Below the pieces are notes generated by a model, which saw only the letters and a list, made by a program, of their open reading frames with translations, made no database searches and was not told the origin of the DNA. Of a stretch of DNA of 64,000 nt, positions 37,140-48,700 are shown piece after piece. Origin of the DNA: Catonia carolina (taxonomy: Eukaryota > Arthropoda > Insecta > Hemiptera > Achilidae); assembly GCA_035578175.1 (NCBI GenBank), contig JAQMRL010000011.1:1499501-1563500 (forward strand), in the 5' to 3' direction. Numbering within the stretch: position 1 is the first letter of the stretch; the number at the start of each line of letters is the position of its first letter. The translations under genes were made by a program, and so were the position numbers.

Positions 37140-37350
37140 CAACCCTAGCATCTAAGCGAGCCTGCGCGCTCAACCCTAGTATTAAGCGAGCCTGCGCGCT
37201 CAACCCTAGTATTAAGCGAGCCTGCGCGCTCAACCCTAGTATTAAGCAAGCCTACGCGCTGAACCCTAGTATTAAGCGAGCCTGCGCGCTCAACCCTAAT
37301 ATTAAGCGAGCCTACGCGCTCAACCTAGAATTAAGCGAGCCTACGTGCTT
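37140..37350 (+). repeat. 30-bp tandem array within the LTR element
   Basis: About seven head-to-tail units of roughly 30 bp, of the form CAACCCTAGTATTAAGCG followed by AGCCTGCGCGCT. The first (CTAGCATCTAAG) and last (CAACCTAGAATT) units are divergent. It lies upstream of the 3' LTR. An AATAAA follows at 37410-37415. Confidence 0.9.
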
Positions 37351-37454
37351 TACATAAACTCACATGGGCCTGTGAGCCCTCATTTTTTCCTGTACATAAT
37401 TTTTTGCCAAATAAACATTAACTCCGGACTCGGCTCTCTCGACCGCGGAGGAAT

Positions 37455-38033
37455 TGATACTGTTTTTAATTGTACGCCGGTCCGTAGTTCATATTTTGTC
37501 TACTATGCGCTGTGATGGGGGTTGCTGCTGCCGATAGAATGCGCCAGCGGTCATACCTCTCACAGCGCATGTACCAAGTGGCATCATATAGTATCTGCGA
37601 CTGGCGAGGCAAGAGTGGAGCAGGTGACAGTATCGATACTCTGTGTTACGAGGAATCGATACGGGTAAGTGACAGCTCAACATTGAGTTTCATTCCAGTC
37701 ATCTCTACCCCAGTCATCTCTACCCCTCGCTTCACCGGCGACTGCTCCCCTTCGGAGGCAGCGGTATAAGGTGTACGCTGCGTCGGCGACGCGCTCCTAT
37801 TAGATTAGGCAGCGGTACAGACGATCCCTATTTCACTTAACCGGTGACTGCTCCTCCTCGGAGGCAGCGGTGAAGGTGATCGCTGTGTCGGCGGCTGCTC
37901 CTAATCTTTTAGGCAGCGGCGAAGACGACTTCCCTCCCCCCTTCGATGGTTTTCATTATTTTGAACAACACCGCCGGAGGCCCGGCCGGTCCTATGAGCT
38001 CGACGACTGCGCTACTTGAAGCCGGTGGCGACA
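37455..38033 (+). repeat. 3' LTR
   Basis: 579 bp, collinear with the 5' LTR with no difference noticed by eye. Preceded by a short purine-rich run (GCGGAGGAA, before 37455) as a candidate polypurine tract and followed by the ACCT target duplication. Confidence 0.88.
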
Positions 38034-38039
38034 ACCTTT

Positions 38040-39645
38040 AAAATTAAATTCCCGTAAATTTAACTTTAGTAAGTTTAATAAATAGTGCACTTTTCTCAGC
38101 TTCTATAAAATAAATAAATAAATAAAGAAGGTTGACATTTTTATGGGTTATAAACCTTTTCTAGTATACTTTAAAGTAAACGTGTTTTAATAAATTGTGA
38201 TTATAAATGGAGAAAAACATTTTTTTTACCTGAAATTACTTTTAAAAAATTTTTTAAATTGAAATATTGAACCAAAAGTAAAGAACATATTCATTTGAAA
38301 CACATTCAAAGGTTGTATCAGAGAGTGATATTAATTTTAAAACAATGAAGGCTCTTATCAGTTGTGGTTGCTGAGAAAAGTGCACCAACGTTGACAATTA
38401 GTAATAAAACAGGAGTATAGACTCCCTTTAAACCTTCAAGGACAGTTTAAAATAAATATAATTGATCTAAGTTGTTGCTTTTTTGTTTTTTTGTTTAACG
38501 TCCGACTTTTTTTTTAATTACTGCTAATGCAGACGGTGAGAAGGGTGATAGATGAAAATGAATGATGAAAAAATGCCAGACCTGACCGGGAATCGAACCC
38601 AAGACCCCGGCGTAGAAGCCAGGCGTTACAATCAGAAACTAGTGTACATTATTGCAATACTTTTGAACTTAATTATGTTCATTTATTTACTATCTGTAAC
38701 GTGGTAAAAACGAATTATGAATGTGGGACCATTAATTATATTTAGCAATATTAACACTAGTAATATTTTCAGAAGCGTATTTTGTTCTTTGTTCTACTTA
38801 AAACATTCAAAAGTAATCAGAGCGAAGATTGAGGGTGTTTGATCATTCAACTTGTGATGTACTTAATGCTTAATATTTGAGGGGTCGGTGCATATATTTG
38901 GAAAAAGGGAACTTCAGTACTTTCGGGTTCATAGCAGGATGTGCTGCTTTATTGTAGTGCGATACCCAAAGATAGAAATTACATTATTTATAAATGTAGA
39001 TTTTTTTAAAATTCGGCAGTACTTTAAAAAATAAAAAATACATTAATATTTATAATCCTTATGTTTTTTGAATATTTGCAACGTTACCGATTTCCTTACA
39101 TTAATATTTATAATCTTAAATTTAATGTCGTAAGAAAAATGTAAGTATGGCATCACTGAATAATAAGATTGATCAAAAATTTGAGCAAAGAAAACATGGA
39201 AACCTAATTTTCGAATTCTAAATCTTTAGTTTAATATTTTTATTTTTTTATAATTTTCATAAGATTATGATCGCTTATTTTAAATCAGATTTTTAAAGGG
39301 GTCGGTTAAATTTACTGTGTATGTACCGAGATCAGAGTAGATGCGAAAATTCAGTGAACTGTTTACATATACCTACATATTTTAAGGAAAAATTTAGAAG
39401 GAAAATGTCAGTTAAAGTATTTTGATATTTTTGTTGTTGCATCGGATGGATGTAGTACCTAAGTAGTAAGTATACTTACTTCAGAACACTGATGCATCGA
39501 CCTGCTATTTTCGCAACGATAAACACCTTTTACCCATTTCAATCCCAGGATTGCGTAACCTACGAGAACAGTATAACATAACCCAAAACACGAAACTCAT
39601 GCTAACGGACATCAAGAGTAAATAATATTCATAACATGTTTTTTA
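38040..39645. other. Intergenic, one SINE A only
   Basis: AT-rich DNA between the LTR element and repeat C copy 8. Nothing coding was seen. Confidence 0.35.
38484..38622 (-). repeat. SINE A copy, lacking A box
   Basis: TTTAACGTCCGAC, CTGCTAATGCAGACGGTGAG and CCGGGAATCGAACCCAAGAC in order; it ends at GTAGAAGCCAGG, inside the tRNA-like head. Confidence 0.75.
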
Positions 39646-39649
39646 TCTG

Positions 39650-40013
39650 TTCGTCGAACAATCTGTTCGTTGTAGAGTTAAAAGAAATAGTTCTGTTTCT
39701 TATCACATAGTCAGCTAATTATATGACTGAAGCATTTAAGAACAGAAGAGGTAGAGGTGTAAAAGGTACTAATCGGAGTTATCTCGTCTGAAAGAAATGA
39801 ATTTCATTATACAGCCAGACCGCGTGGTGAATGAAGTAAAGATGTTATTTGCAGAGTTGAAAATATGTGCTTTTCAGAAAGCCCGGCATGCTGATAAGCG
39901 TACTTTTCCATTCAGTGAGGAAGGCACTTTTAAACCATCCTACGTCTCGTTTTACTTAGGAAAACCTCTACAGGTTCAAACCAGCCTTTCGGCTGCTGCC
40001 TGAACAACAACAT
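39650..40013 (+). repeat. Repeat C copy 8, 5' truncated
   Basis: The head is missing, starting near CTGTTCGTCGAAC. The tail ends AACAACA followed by ACATGTGTTT, similar to ACATGTTTTT upstream, a probable target duplication. 5' truncation supports target-primed reverse transcription. Confidence 0.75.
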
Positions 40014-40079
40014 GTGTTTGTACCTCAGAAGCTTAATTACACAAGAAATTTTAATTAACATTTTTTGTTATGTAAATTT

Positions 40080-40123
40080 TGGTCGCTAATGACTGTATTG
40101 TTGATGCAACCTTAAATAAATAA
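40080..40123 (+). repeat. SINE B tail fragment
   Basis: CGCTAATGACTGTATTGTTG, ATGCAACCTTAAATAAATAA matches the 3' end of SINE B; the tRNA-like head is absent. Confidence 0.5.
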
Positions 40124-40129
40124 TCATAA

Positions 40130-42420
40130 AAAAATAATGCTATTTGTTGGAATATAATGATTAAGCAATATAGAATATACTCGTATAACAAAATCAAAGA
40201 TTTTGTTTCTTTCATCTTATTTTCAGTTTGGAAACAGGCGTCCAACAGGTGAATTACCTAATTCACAATCATTTTAGTTTAGAAATAAAATTTGGGTTTG
40301 ATGATATCTGAAGCAGTGTTGAAGCTGCTAATTAAAGAAATCTCTAAACCACGATTTTTAAATTCATTGTAAATTTGGAAAATTATAAAGGAGTTTGTTT
40401 GGAAGTCTCAGAAACGTGTCAGATAACCATGCATGTATTTACGTCTATGTTCGTAGATAAATCTGATGATTTTCAGATGATGATGTAATATTAATAAGGC
40501 TCTAATTGCTTCCATTAAAAATTCTGTTTGAAATGACAAAATTTTGATGTTACTTTTTCCTGCTTTCTTAAGTCCTGAAATCTGTTCGTCCAAACTGGAC
40601 TAACATTGTTTAGCGTAACAATATTTTCTCGTTTTACTAGTAGATTTGATAGTGAATTTACAAGGCTAGAGTTGTTTTAGTCTGTTGATGAATTATAGTC
40701 GTTTATTTTTAGGGTGGGTGAATCATGTTAGACGTTGGTAAAGCCATAATCGAGGAATTTTACAGACATTTCTTCGTGAATTAATAATCCATACAGTGTA
40801 AAGTTACATAAAATGATTCTTGAGAATTCACCTTACTTTATGGTGCCTTAAAAACTTTGAACACATTTAATTTGGATTAGTATTATTTGAAATAATTTCA
40901 TGTTGAAAAAATGTTGACATTATTGTAGTGTTGCCGACGGAAGTAGCAAACAATATGTTAATATGTTAATAAGATAAAAAGACAGTCACAAAAAGAAAAA
41001 CAAATTTCTAATTTTATTTGTTTTATATGTACAAAAATTTAACAAATTAATCACAATTAATATTTATACAAAATATTTGAAAATTACAATAATAAATTAT
41101 TTAGCATACTGAATTATTTTTATATACAAATTATAATTAATTACTATTACCTACACAATGTCATACAAGTAGTATTTCACACAATACTCAAGCGAATTAA
41201 TATTTTCCTGGTAAATATATTATAAAAGAATGTTAAATTAACGAATATATTTATTTTTAAATTTAGAAAAGTGTTATAAACTTAATAAACAACCTCGTTA
41301 ATTTAAATAATAATGAATCCCTTTACAAATTGGAAAAAATAATTAGAGAAAATCTAATCTAAAAGATTTATCAATAGAGTCATCCTAATCCAACAAATTC
41401 AATTGAATTAAAAAAAGAAGTAGGCTTCGGATTAACAGGAAACGAAACTTATGCTTGAAGTAATAAAGTTTAGTAATTTTGTATCATGGTGGAATAATGA
41501 TATATTTGACAAAAGGGGAAAGGAAATCTTTTCACACTAGTTATATTTCTGAGGTGAGCCCATCAGGATATAAGATTTTTCCTTTCAGAATAAAATACAT
41601 AAAGGAAATATACTTTAAAAAGTATATAAATACTTGTATCATATATTTTTTGATCAACAAGAAAGCTGTACGTTCTTTATTTACTTTGAAATTAAGGGCA
41701 AAACGAAAGAATAAGATATATAGATTTTTTAAACCAAAAAGAAGTGAATGAACCTTTGAAAAAGTAAAAAGGGAAAGTCGTTAATTCTATAACAATGAAA
41801 AAGTATACGAAATCTCCCTTTTTTTCTCAGTTACGGTGTGAATCTCCAAATACGAAAAAACCGAGAGGTGGTTTGGGTATTGTCCGATTTCCTTTGATCG
41901 TAAGTTCCCGCTGACGAAGATCTTTATATTTTGTTTGCTTCGAAGATTAATTATAGCTTCGTTTCATTTCCACCGATCTTCTTTACTCATTCAACACTCG
42001 GTAGGAGTTATTATTGTTTGCTGATAAAATACTCAAGGGATCTTCGTACCACTTCTTCCCCTACGCTTCCACTTCGAATATCACATCATCATACCGACCT
42101 CGCTTTTATTTTCCATCATCATACTTTTTTGATTCGACTTTTCCAAAATTGTTTTTTTTATTGGTTCCTTCTTTGTTGGGCCGCGTATCAAGATAGAGAG
42201 ATTTAGACATTAGTAGAAATACACATAAATGATGCATAGCACACTGTACTAAATTTTATTCAATACAAAGATATTATATTTCTGGATGTTACTAAATTTG
42301 TACTACAACTTAAAAAGAAACTTAAGAAGTCTTCAGGAAGTAATTTATAGGTTTAATAGGTAGTATTGTAATAGCTGGTTAATCCATAAATTTATTATTG
42401 ATCCCACTCTAATAAAGTAA
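40130..42420. other. No gene recognised
   Basis: AT-rich. Short frames at 41479-41751 and 41931-42206 have no recognisable motif. A GC-richer stretch at about 41820-42190 is pyrimidine-rich. Confidence 0.3.
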
Positions 42421-42423
42421 TTT

Positions 42424-42560
42424 TTAACCCTTTCAGAACCAACGTCCGGAAAACAGGACGTCAATTTATTTTACGTAGGTATAACATCCGGTTTACCGGA
42501 CGCCCGTAAGTTATACATAAAGTGCGAACGTCCGGATAACCGAACATTACCAAAAAATCT
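42424..42560 (+). mobile_element. piggyBac-like terminus with CGTCCGG subterminal repeats
   Basis: TTAA (42424-42427) is followed by CCCTTTCAGAACC and then three to four copies of ACGTCCGG/CCGGACG in both orientations within about 110 bp. TTAA plus CCCTTT is the usual piggyBac end. No matching right end was found, so it is a fragment. Confidence 0.5.
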
Positions 42561-42615
42561 TTTAAATAATAACTAATGGAATAATGTATTATTTATTTCA
42601 ATGTATTTTAAAACT

Positions 42616-42790
42616 GCCTCGGTGGCCAAGTGACTAGCACGTTAGTCTACAAAGCGGAAGGTCCCGGGTCCGATTCCTGGCTAGGGTCTGGAAAGTTTAA
42701 CACGTTAAAATTACCGTTAAGGTACCAAAACCCACTGTAGTTGCTAATGACCAAGCTGTCGATGTGACTTTAAATAAACTAAAAAAACTA
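42616..42790 (+). repeat. SINE B, full length
   Basis: A-box segment GGTGGCCAAGTGACTAGCAC, CTACAAAGCGGAAGGTCC, B box GGGTCCGATTCCTGG, then a non-tRNA body with GCTAATGACCAAGCTGTCGA and an ACTTTAAATAAACTAAAAA end. Confidence 0.8.
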
Positions 42791-42794
42791 TTTT

Positions 42795-43950
42795 GAATAA
42801 TTTTAGTGTCTAAACGATTTCTTTTTTTATGAACACAATCAAAATTAATTTTTTAGGACGTTTTATTTTTCTGTAACGTGCCTGCAAGTTTTCAAAATAA
42901 GGGCTGGCGCTTTTAGTACACCCTTATTCAAATTAAATGGCATTTTAGATCGAACTTTTAAATAATGTTTTGGCACTGATTTCCATGATTTTGATAAACA
43001 CAAATTTAAGTTTTTTTCAGCACACTGTTTTTTGTTGTGTTCATGTAAACAAGTCCAAAACGTTATCATGGTTTGGACTTGTGTGACAAAGTATGAATGC
43101 ATATAAAAATTATAGTGTGTTAAAAGTATCGGTAGTTAAATATACATAAAATTTATAGTTTATGAAAAATTAATGTAGTTTTAAGTGATGCCATTTATAG
43201 TAATAGCCTAATAAGAATAACAACTGCATTCCATAACATATGTAAAATGTAAATATTGTTGTAAAAAGTAAATTTCTCCGTTAAACAATTAGCATTATTA
43301 TTGATATGTGTTACTCACTTATAAGAGGTACTAAGGTTAGACTTCCACTTGTCATTTGCTAGTTTGTAACATTTGTTTATACACTAGTAAAAATTAATTT
43401 TTTATAATTAGGTTTGTTGGCTTTTCAAAATATGGTAAAGTTGTTTCAAATTATGAAGATAGTAACTTTACCCAGGAGGTATATTTTAGATTTTTTTAAA
43501 ATCAATATCCCAGTTTGATATTCAAAATTTCCTTCTACAATTTTTTAAATTGTTTTTATTACAAGTTTTAATTTATTTTTATTGTTGTAATTCATAGTAT
43601 AATGTTGTATAAAATTTGTTAACAAAAAATTTATTTATTTCGCATGCTAAAGTATTTTATATTATTAATATTTATTTAAGAATAAAGTTCTCAGAATGAC
43701 TTTTTTCACTTTATTTTTATTTACATCTGTGCGGTTTTGCACAACCAGCAAATATGCAAATAATATGTATATATTTAAAAATGACATTACATGTTAAAGG
43801 AGGACACCACTCATTAATAGGACTCCCGCAGTTAATTGCTACAGTTAGCCTTTTCACAATTTAAACAATAAGATTATTTAATTTATAATAGTAAAATAAA
43901 TTATTTTGTATGTTGTTATTAAACGTTATTAAATTTGAACTGTATTGAAT
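42795..43950. other. No gene recognised
   Basis: AT-rich. A 79-codon minus frame (42863-43102) shows CLSKSWKSVPKHYLKVRSKM but no known motif. Confidence 0.3.
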
Positions 43951-43954
43951 GAAG

Positions 43955-44430
43955 TTAACCTAAGTCTCTGCTGCACCTCCTGCTGAGCCAACGATATGGA
44001 TTGCCTGGTAAATGTGGAGAAATAAGTTCACAAATCAATGGGTTGGAGTTGTTAAGTAATTTTAATCTAAAGTGTCGATAAATTATTATGGTGGCATTAG
44101 TAAATGGGATTTTTAGGTCTGAGTGAAGTGTGTGATCTGATACAAAAGATTGAACATTAACTAGTGTAAGAAGCAATTTTGGTTGAAACCGTTGAAGTTT
44201 AGCTATGACTGATGGTTTTGATGAACCATAGATCTGACAACTGTACATCCACATTAAATAAAGTCTTCTATATCAGCAATTTTAGAGGAATCAGTAATTT
44301 TGATCAATGAGATAGAAGGCTGTATTGCTGTTTTCGCCTACCATCTAATGCTTTACGTTTAATGGTTTCATGTTCATTCCATGTAAGCTGTCTGTCTATA
44401 CGTAGACCGTGGTACTGAATCTTTTCAGAA
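43955..44430 (-). pseudogene. Jockey-like LINE C-terminal fragment
   Basis: In the minus strand an upstream frame reads YHGLRIDRQLTWNEHETIKR. After at least one stop comes SCQIYGSSKPSVIAKLQRFQ and DHTLHSDLKIPF. The order and motifs (YLGL.LD..LTW; YG..WG..K.S....IQR.Q) fit Jockey-type elements. Pseudogenised. Confidence 0.72.
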
Positions 44431-44434
44431 CGAC

Positions 44435-45107
44435 TTAAGCTATATTTTACAATGGAAACTATAAATTCTTGTAATGTGCGGTATAAATAAATCGATTACT
44501 ACTTTAAACAGCTGATATGGTAATTTAGAAAATCATGAAAAAAATCCGTAAAGCGATAATGATTCAGTATAATAATAACAAAAAATTTACCTTTTTAACC
44601 ACTTTATACGTTTACTATTTAAACTATACTGTCTTAAATAAATTGAAACTAGTGTAATTTGTGAAAATCCACAATATTTTAGAAAAAAATTTTCACTGAA
44701 TATAAGTACTAAAAACTAAAAATTTATGTTTTCTTTCACCGGTGCCCTTAATTCCTCCATAGACTAAAAAAGAAGAAAAGTGAAAAGATGGAAATAATCT
44801 AAAATATTTAGTAACAAATTTAAAAAGTGAAGATTTATGAAGTTTGACAATACCTTATCTGTATTTGAATGATAATAATTCAACGTCAGAAATTGATAAA
44901 AGATAATACATGTAGAGATGAATGAAATATTCAATGAATGAATGAAATAGTAGATTGAAGGGGTTGGGGTTGTTTTGGTTGTGTTTGTGATTGATAAAAT
45001 GAAATATGGAAGTTTAATTTGTATTGAGAAATACTTGAGTTAATATTTCTAACATTCATGAATGATAAACAACAATGAAATTCATATCATTTATAATTTC
45101 CACTTCA
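44435..45107 (-). other. 3' flank / 3' UTR of the secreted protein gene
   Basis: Follows the stop of coding exon 4 on the minus strand. No AATAAA on that strand close by; an ATTAAA variant lies at 45017-45012. ATGAATGA-type short repeats occur near 44920-44950. Confidence 0.3.
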
Positions 45108-45772
45108 TTATGTATTTTGAAGTATCATAATATTCTTTATATCTCTTTTTCTTCTATTATTTGTTTCTTCTCTTGGATTTATTATATCTTCAGTATTAGT
45201 ATCAATTTGTTTATTATTTTTAGGGAATGTTAAAGTATTTTTAATAGTATCACGTTGTTCCCTAAATATGCCATAATTATGGTTATTATTATTATTATTA
45301 TTATTTTCGCTGGCAAAATGTACTGTTTTGTACCCACCATATTCATCTAAATCTAACCTCAAATCCCCAGTACCGGTACGATCAGGAAAAATCATGGTAG
45401 ATGAAGTCGGTTGTGGTTTTCCATGATATTGTTGATTATAAGAATTTGATGTTTGTTCCCTTGGGAAAGCTAAAGTTTTCCCTCGACGTGTTTCTCTATG
45501 ACTGAAACTTCCAGTTGAATCATGTTCATAACTTGGTATCGATGAAGCTGTTGAGGGTAATGGTACTACAGATGGCGCTGGTGACGATGAAGATGCCGTT
45601 GGAAATACAAATTTATCATTATTTGTATTATAATAATCTGTATAATATTTATTTGCTTGATTTGTTGGTTTTTGTGTATGTTGCTGATGTTCTTTTACAT
45701 AATTATTATTATGATTTTCTTGGTAATATTGTGCTGGCTTCAAACTTGATGAAAATATAAGTTTACTTGTTC
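45108..45772 (-). CDS. Secreted protein gene, coding exon 4 and stop
   Basis: Acceptor TTTGTTTTAG on the minus strand; starts GTSKLIFSSS and runs 220 codons to a stop. Asn/Ser/Tyr-rich, with repeated ..FP.. motifs (KFVFP, LAFP, MIFP, LTFP) about 30-60 residues apart and a poly-Asn run coded by an ATT/AAT microsatellite. It ends with RRKR and a short hydrophobic tail. Confidence 0.75.
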
Positions 45773-48700
45773 CTAAAACAAAAAAAACAATATTATTTTA
45801 ATTCATACATTAAAACAATTAAATAGTTTAGATAGAATTTCTCTTATCACCGTGGAAACCAATTTTCTAGACCACAAAACCATGGAAACGGTATTTTCAA
45901 TAAAATTTTTGAATGATTAACTAAACATCGTCTCCATCCAACACTGTTTAGGCTATCTGAAACTTTTTTGGTTTTAATCTTTTTCCTCAGTCAATCAACA
46001 TTTCCTTTTCCCACTGATTAATATTGCATTGCATCCATACACAAGAGGTGTCAAATTCTCCTTGTACTACTTAATGACACTGCTCAAAGATATAACATTG
46101 AGTTTATACTTTCTCTTAGAATAAATGAACTAAATATTTTAAATATGACTAAATTATCATCTTATATAATTATTTTTATTCATAGTTTTAGGACCTTTCA
46201 ACAGAAATATTAAGCAATGCATGGATAATTGGATAACGAATCTCTTCATTATGATTATTAATCGTTTGACATTGCTTAATAATATGAATCGGTGGGTAAA
46301 AGAGATGCTGGTTTTTATAGATTTATATTATCCCCACGAGGGATTAGCCAATTTTGCTGTGTAATTATTTTATCCCCAGAATGGATATGCCAATTTTGCT
46401 GTGAAGTATATCAATATCAGTGAATCCATTCTTGCTTTATTTTTTTTTTTAAATCCTTCATAGCCTAAATTATTGTTACATAAGTTTCTTTTTTTACATG
46501 TTTCTTGTTAAATCAATTTCTTTTCTTTTTTTACAATCGTTTTTTACAACTTTTTAACTTATCATTCTCTTCACTATTAATTTAATGTATATTGCATAGA
46601 TTTTTTTTTATATATATGTACATATATTTTTTATGATTAAGAATGGATGTGTGGACCTACTAGCTTGCTTGATTTTCAGTCCCACACTCAAATAATTTTT
46701 ACAAAATCTTATTTATTTTACTTAGTTGCTTAGCAACGAGACTTTTGTTTATTAAATTTATTAATGTTAAATAATTTTTTAATATCTAATTTCAACCAGC
46801 TGTCTTTATTTATATTTCATACTTTAATAGACCAAAACATAAACACAACCAGCTGTCAATTCATTTTGACTCGTTACATGGTTTACCGAGGAAGAAATGG
46901 ATACTGGAACAGATCCAGGTAGCCCAAACAGTGGTAGCCTAACATCTATGTATTTAAATTAAAAATTTCTAGGCCTAGTTGGTCCCGAAAATTTTGTGGT
47001 GAGCGATTGACTGAATCAGTCAGTGAGAATGGATTTTGCTTGTACGTTTAGTATAATTTTTCATGATTTCTTTTTTTAACCCTAAGTTAATCTGTGTGCG
47101 TTGCAATCTGTTCAATTTAGAACAATAAGCTACCCCATGACCTAATGAGATGATGATTTGTATAACGTGAAATGAGGTGTACCAGTAGTCTTGTACAGAC
47201 TCAGGCCAACCATTCCTGAGAATGTATGGTAAATTGAACCCTAACTATCAGAGTACATCGATAACTTTTGTCTAGTTATTCAAATCTGCATAAAAGTAAC
47301 TATCTTTTACCAGGATTTAAACTACGGAACCTTCGTCTCCATTCATCAGCTATCAAACAGCTGACTTGCAGTGACGACTTTACCACTTGACCAATCCGGT
47401 GAGTTCATGATTTTAATGAGATTATTTTATAGTATTACCTCCTTCACTGGTTATGAATTCATATTCATTTCCTGGTGGCTTGTTCTGGATTCTGCCTTGT
47501 TGCTGATGTTGAGGATGTTCTGGATATTGCTGTTGGTATTGCTGTTGCTGGTATTGTTGCTGTTGATGGTATGGCTGTTGCTGTTGTTGGTATGGTTGTT
47601 GCTGTTGCTGGTATTGCTGTTGATAATATTGTTGATAAGGGGAGATTGTAGGTTTTCTATAAGGTCTTTGAGAAGGTGGTAATGGTCGGGGTGGTAATGG
47701 AGGTGGTGGAGGTGGTAAAGGTCTTTGAGGTTGGTAATACTGTTGAGGATTATAGTAGTTTGGTGGAGGTAATGTTCCTGGAGTAGGGTAAGGAGTCGGT
47801 TGTTGGTAATACTGGTATTGAGGTGCATACTGTGGAATTTGTTGGTTGAAAAATCTGAAAAATCCACCATTGTGATTGTTGAGATAGTCAACTAATTTAT
47901 CTGGATCTCTTGGACATGTTGGATACGCTATTAAACAGGCTCTTGGATCTCCTCTTGCTGTATATCCTAAAACGGCAGCTCGTCCAAAAACAAGTAACGG
48001 TGAATCATCGACAAAGTTGAGAACAGTCAACAACCTGAAATACAGTTGGTTCATTAGACTGTTAATCTGTTTTTCAATAACTTTGTGTGAGATGTACATA
48101 GTTACTCAGTCAGCTGGCAGGATATCATTTTGAATTGTTTAGTAACAATATTTGGATGAATAACTTAGTTTGGTGAAAAGCTGATAGCTATACAAGAACA
48201 GACACAACTCAGTACCTATGCTGACAGTTTAGTCTCATCAATATAGAAAATAAGGCAATTAAAATAGAAAACTATAAATTGATGAACTGCCCATAACAGA
48301 CTGGTGGAGTATTAAATCATTTGCGCTCGATCTGCTAGTTCCAGGAGTACAAAAAATAGTTCTGTTTCTTATCACATGGTCAGCCAATTATATGACTGAA
48401 CTATTTAAGAACAGAGAGGTAGAGGTATAAAAATCACTGGTCACAGTTTTCTCTGCTGAGAGTAATAAATTATATTGTACAGCCAGACCCTGTGGTGAAT
48501 GAAGTGAAGATATCATTTGCAGAGGTGCTTTTCAGAGTGCCTGGCATGCTGATAAGCATACTTTTCAAATCAGTGATGAAGGCAATTGTAAACTACCTCA
48601 CTCCTCGTTTTACTCGTAAAGCCTCTAGAGGTTCAAACCAGCTCAACACCTACCTGAAAGAGTTATTTTTGGAGCGTATTGTGAAGTGATGTGTGACAAA

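Larger units (their letters stand above)
34989..38033 (+). mobile_element. Complete non-autonomous LTR retrotransposon (TRIM/LARD type)
   Basis: Two 579-bp LTRs (TG...CA) flank 1887 bp and are bounded by a 4-bp target duplication ACCT (34985-34988, 38034-38037). A primer-binding site follows the 5' LTR. The internal region shows no protease, reverse transcriptase, RNase H or integrase and only one modest ORF, so it must have been mobilised in trans. It is much more GC-rich than its surroundings. The translated LTR ORFs match exactly between copies, which suggests recent insertion. A 4-bp duplication would fit a Gypsy-like parent (inference). Confidence 0.85.

Noticed and set aside
37140..37350. 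CRISPR array
   Set aside because: Units are contiguous with no unique spacers and lie in an LTR element of a eukaryotic genome.
47371..47682. Leucine-rich ORF on the plus strand
   Set aside because: It is the antisense reading of the Gln-codon repeats in exon 3 of the minus-strand gene.
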